Assembly (NCBI GenBank): GCA_021826795.1
Contig: JAKAYM010000072.1
Location: 1 to 9,146, forward strand
Length of the DNA stretch: 9,146 bases
DNA from: Thermoplasmata archaeon
Lineage (GTDB): Archaea; Thermoplasmatota; Thermoplasmata; Thermoplasmatales; Thermoplasmataceae
Reading direction: 5' to 3'
In this document: positions 6,739-9,146 of the stretch, piece by piece
Position numbering within the stretch: the first letter of the stretch is position 1
Layout of the letters: the number at the start of each line of letters is the position of its first letter
Notes under the pieces: model-generated
Seen by the model: only the letters and a program-made list of their open reading frames with translations
Databases searched by the model: none
Told to the model about the DNA's origin: nothing
Program-made: the position numbers and the translations under genes

Positions 6739-7416
6739 GTGGGTGGTTGTATAAAATCATGCCTTATTGATAGTAATATCATAGCATATTGGATGATATC
6801 CACAAACATACACGAAACGGTTTTTGACAAATTGGCATTGCCTAAAAATTTTAAGGATATATATGATAATAGATACGGATTATCCATATCTTTTATTGAG
6901 AATATTATTAAAGGGGCTTTTAAAAATAAATTTGATTTTATTACATTTGAGTTTAATATATTTGAAGTAGCAAAAGCAATCAAAGACGAAATTAAAACTC
7001 TGTATTTATTTAATAAAGGAGTACCTATATCACGGTGGTCTAACACGTATAATCACGATAAATTCGACGAAGAAATTATATCTGCAATATATACAGGCTA
7101 TTCAAAATCTCAGGATACATTGTTTGTTGAAAATCGGATTAATTTACAAACCATGCCATTTTCTCTCAATAGTAAAACATATGCTGAATATTATGAGTTT
7201 TATAATTACATACTTTTTAGAATTCCAGATTTATCAACACAGGATGCTTTAATAATCTCCGGAGGATATGTAGATCATATAGATTATTTTATTACAGAAG
7301 ATAAGAGGCTAACCGAAGTCTGGAAATCATTTACTAAAGAAGATAAAAATATTAAAGGAAATCCTTTGATAGAAATCAAAAATCCAGGAGATTCAATGTT
7401 TAAGGCACCTAAATAA
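6739..7416 (+). CDS. PIN-domain protein, VapC-like ribonuclease
   Basis: A 225-residue protein with the layout of a PIN nuclease. The first strand is CLIDSNIIAY with Asp11. A middle helix FEVAKAIKDEI carries Glu76. The C-terminal block STQDALIISGGYVDHIDYFITEDKRL (166-191) supplies Asp169 and the T-x-D motif with Asp188. These four acidic residues are the expected metal-binding set, so catalysis seems possible. Length exceeds the roughly 130-140 residues of ordinary VapC toxins; the extra sequence lies between the first strand and Glu76 and between Glu76 and Asp169. The GTG at 6739 is the only usable start: the frame is closed by TAA at 6730 upstream, and the next ATG and TTG are out of frame. 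No clear ribosome binding site is seen, so translation probably depends on the small gene ending 2 nt earlier. The gene is extremely AT-rich. The RNA target is unknown; a role other than toxin is possible. Confidence 0.78.
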   Translation: MGGCIKSCLIDSNIIAYWMISTNIHETVFDKLALPKNFKDIYDNRYGLSISFIENIIKGAFKNKFDFITFEFNIFEVAKAIKDEIKTLYLFNKGVPISRWSNTYNHDKFDEEIISAIYTGYSKSQDTLFVENRINLQTMPFSLNSKTYAEYYEFYNYILFRIPDLSTQDALIISGGYVDHIDYFITEDKRLTEVWKSFTKEDKNIKGNPLIEIKNPGDSMFKAPK

Positions 7417-7417
7417 T

Positions 7418-7484
7418 TAATCACTTTTTAATGTTAACCTATTACGTGATTATATTACACATAAATGATTGCAGACGTGATTAT
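7418..7484. repeat. Repeated GTGATTA motifs between the PIN and GT4 genes
   Basis: ACGTGATTAT occurs at 7444-7453 and again, identical over 10 bases, at 7475-7484, an offset of 31 bp or about three helical turns. A third, inverted copy of the core (TAATCAC) is at 7418-7424, directly behind the PIN stop and followed by five T residues that could serve as an archaeal terminator. Same-face spacing of two direct copies upstream of the next TATA box suggests an operator, but chance similarity in AT-rich DNA is not excluded. Confidence 0.4.
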
Positions 7485-7502
7485 TGAATTTTAATACTGA
7501 AC

Positions 7503-7510
7503 TATTTATA
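7503..7510 (+). promoter_or_regulatory. TATA box for the GT4 gene at 7531
   Basis: TATTTATA (continuing TATG) starts 28 nt before the ATG at 7531, the same distance as the box before the 45-codon gene. It overlaps the upstream in-frame ATG at 7510, so a transcript made from this box could not include that ATG. Confidence 0.5.
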
Positions 7511-7530
7511 TGAATGAAAAATTAACGTTA

Positions 7531-8592
7531 ATGGATTCAGTCCTGTTCTTTGGACATGGAAAAACAGAGATGCGTGGTGGACCGACTATATTCATGTCTA
7601 TATATAAACAATGGCCGGATAGGGAAAAACATATTATCTATGAGAAATCTTATTTACAGAGCTTAAAAAAATTAATTGCCTTTTTGAAAATTAAAAAAAC
7701 TTCCACACTGATTCTTGAGAATGAGTATTTTACAGAAGTCTTTCTTGCTCTGCTGTTAAAAGTTCTGAATCGCAAATTGAACGTCTACGGCCCAGCCTAT
7801 CATCTTCCCTCTTCTCCAGAGGCAGGTAAAGAATTCATAAATTCAGTAATTCATTATTTTGATTATAAAATCGGTTTATGGTTTATGGCTTTTCTTTATT
7901 CAGGTATTTACACTGAAAATTCATATATGAAAAATTATATTGAAAGTTTGAACCGTGACCAGAGAATAATAGTTGAAAGCCCGGGAATAAAAAAAGAAAA
8001 TATAATCCCACTGGATAGGGTAAAAAACCTGAAAAGAGACATCGATCTCCTTTATCTTACTTCCATGACTAAAAACAAGGGTATATTCGATTTTCTTGCT
8101 GTAGTTAAAGAAATGCAAAAGGAACAGAATGATATAAGAATAGCCATAGCAGGATACGCATCTCCTGAAGTACTGGATTATATCAGTACATTTGCAACAA
8201 GTAATAATATACCTCATATAGAATTATATTCAAATATACCCGAAAATGAAAAATATAAACTATACTCCAGGTCAAAAATATATGTGCTACCATCAATAGA
8301 AGATGGAATTCCTATCACGTTCTATGAGGCATGGTCATATGGGGTTATAGTAATAGGATATAATCTGGAGACCTATACAGACATTAAAAATTATTTTATA
8401 CCGGTTGAAAAAGGCAATGCGAAAGAATTAACTGATAAATGCAGAAATATATATAAAAATTATTCTGATAATTTCAATAGTTTAATGGAAAAAGCCTACA
8501 GATATTCCATGAATCATTCATATGAAGCAGGAATAAATAACATTATTCAGGGAATCCTCAAAATTAATGAGATGATTAATCGGGACCGGTAA
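7531..8592 (+). CDS. GT4-like glycosyltransferase (GT-B fold)
   Basis: Predicted nucleotide-sugar-dependent glycosyltransferase, 353 residues from the ATG at 7531 (360 from the in-frame ATG at 7510). I prefer 7531 because a TATA box lies 28 nt before it and overlaps 7510, and because the first strand (DSVLFFGHGK) then begins at once, as in GT4 proteins. An RGG turn (MRGGPTIF) stands where the donor/acceptor loop of GT4 enzymes is expected. The donor domain shows IDLLYLTSMTKNKGIFDFL, RIAIAGYAS and IYVLPSIEDGIPITFYEAWSYGV. In this last segment the first acidic residue aligned with E-x7-E is Asp and the second is Glu (Asp265 and Glu273, numbered from 7510). There is no signal peptide. It stands alone on its promoter and overlaps the convergent membrane-protein gene by 17 nt. 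Sugar specificity is unknown. Confidence 0.87.
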   Translation: MDSVLFFGHGKTEMRGGPTIFMSIYKQWPDREKHIIYEKSYLQSLKKLIAFLKIKKTSTLILENEYFTEVFLALLLKVLNRKLNVYGPAYHLPSSPEAGKEFINSVIHYFDYKIGLWFMAFLYSGIYTENSYMKNYIESLNRDQRIIVESPGIKKENIIPLDRVKNLKRDIDLLYLTSMTKNKGIFDFLAVVKEMQKEQNDIRIAIAGYASPEVLDYISTFATSNNIPHIELYSNIPENEKYKLYSRSKIYVLPSIEDGIPITFYEAWSYGVIVIGYNLETYTDIKNYFIPVEKGNAKELTDKCRNIYKNYSDNFNSLMEKAYRYSMNHSYEAGINNIIQGILKINEMINRDR

Positions 8593-9146
8593 ATGCAGGT
8601 TTTCCGGTATATCCTTTTTCGAGCACTATTATACCGTATCCCTGTGCGTATACTCCATAATTTCCAGAATTATAATATTGTAATTCTAACTGATTCAATG
8701 AAACCTGTGAATTACCTATATTTGCGGTATCACAGGACCATTGGCTTTTGAAGTTATCAACCAAGTACTGGTAATATGAACCGTTGACAACTATATCGGG
8801 TGTATATGGAAATGCAGTTGCGTTAGGATCGTTTCCGAATAATGGGAAAATCTGATTTTCGGTGACAATTTTTGCATTCTTATTCATGGAAGCTGCCACT
8901 TCCTTTTCAAAATCAATCTGATGCATATATGTCCCGTTTCCCAGCGTTTCTGTCATTTCATATAATCCAGGCGCACATGGGTCTCCCGATACTACAGGCG
9001 TGGCAAGGGAGAAGCCTGCTACCGATATCACAATTATGACAGCTAAAGCGACATTAATCTGTTTCCTGTAATCAGGATGTTTATCTGACTTTTCAGCCAT
9101 AGCATAAATTCCCATGATAGTACTAACAGCAATCATGGGAATAAAC
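8576..9146 (-). CDS. DUF2079-like membrane protein (C-terminal part, truncated by window)
   Basis: The frame stays open to the window edge (FIP precedes the ATG at 9136), so this is the C-terminal part of a longer membrane protein. Numbered from that Met, residues 1-16 end one hydrophobic segment, a short charged loop (EKSDKHPDYRKQ) follows, and residues 28-48 form a last transmembrane helix. A roughly 135-residue domain, probably extracytoplasmic, comes next. Its pattern TENQIFPLFGNDPNA (92-106), TPDIVVNGS (112-120) and NYGVYAQGYGIIVLEKGYTG (159-178) resembles the C-terminal domain of archaeal DUF2079 proteins, polytopic proteins distantly like GT39/GT83-type lipid-sugar-dependent glycosyltransferases. 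It has two cysteines (54, 135) and three N-glycosylation sequons (NGT 67, NAT 105, NGS 118), compatible with an exposed, possibly glycosylated domain. The family call is by recollection of the pattern; function is unproven. Confidence 0.7.
   Translation of the reverse strand, partial: FIPMIAVSTIMGIYAMAEKSDKHPDYRKQINVALAVIIVISVAGFSLATPVVSGDPCAPGLYEMTETLGNGTYMHQIDFEKEVAASMNKNAKIVTENQIFPLFGNDPNATAFPYTPDIVVNGSYYQYLVDNFKSQWSCDTANIGNSQVSLNQLELQYYNSGNYGVYAQGYGIIVLEKGYTGKPAFTGPD

Noticed and set aside
6714..7046. Minus-strand 110-codon frame opposite the PIN gene
   Set aside because: It covers the start of a gene with clear PIN motifs on the plus strand and has no family resemblance or promoter, so it is treated as a shadow.
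1..9146. Mobile element or CRISPR array as an explanation for the PIN module
   Set aside because: No transposase, integrase, terminal inverted repeats, target-site duplication or regularly spaced repeats were seen. The only repeats are the short motifs at 7418-7484.

Overview
The window is a glycan-assembly locus, most likely from an acidophilic archaeon of the Thermoplasmatales (Ferroplasma/Acidiplasma-like). The evidence is: low GC with heavy ATA-Ile and AGG/AGA-Arg use; archaeal TATA boxes (TATTTTTA, TTTATATA) starting about 28-32 nt before the start codons with no room for a leader; a Shine-Dalgarno site only where a gene lies inside an operon; and an archaeal DUF2079-like membrane protein at the right edge. 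The taxonomic call is an inference from style, not from a marker gene.

Layout: 1-732 (+) is the C-terminal half of a Wzx/MOP-type polysaccharide flippase, cut by the left edge. 785-1771 (+) is a family 2 glycosyltransferase. Convergent to it, 3928-1785 (-) is a two-gene operon of GDP-mannose 4,6-dehydratase (gmd) and a DegT/DnrJ/EryC1 aminotransferase that looks like GDP-perosamine synthase; they overlap by ATGA. Next come two separately promoted GT4-type glycosyltransferases on the minus strand (5139-3985 and 6435-5203; the second starts with TTG). Divergent from these is a 45-codon basic small gene (6599-6736) followed after 2 nt by a PIN-domain ribonuclease-like gene (6739-7416, GTG start). 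A third GT4 (7531-8592, +) follows a 90-bp spacer with repeated GTGATTA motifs. The last gene (9146-8576, -, cut by the right edge) is the C-terminal part of a DUF2079-like membrane protein and overlaps the third GT4 gene tail to tail by 17 nt.

How it fits together: Gmd makes GDP-4-keto-6-deoxymannose, the aminotransferase probably converts it to GDP-perosamine, the GT2 and three GT4 enzymes would build a lipid-linked oligosaccharide, and the flippase would move it across the membrane for surface or protein glycosylation. The small basic protein plus PIN protein do not belong to this pathway and look like a toxin-antitoxin-type or RNA-targeting module inserted in the locus. No tRNA, rRNA, CRISPR, insertion sequence or transposase was seen, and no stretch over 300 bp lacks a gene.
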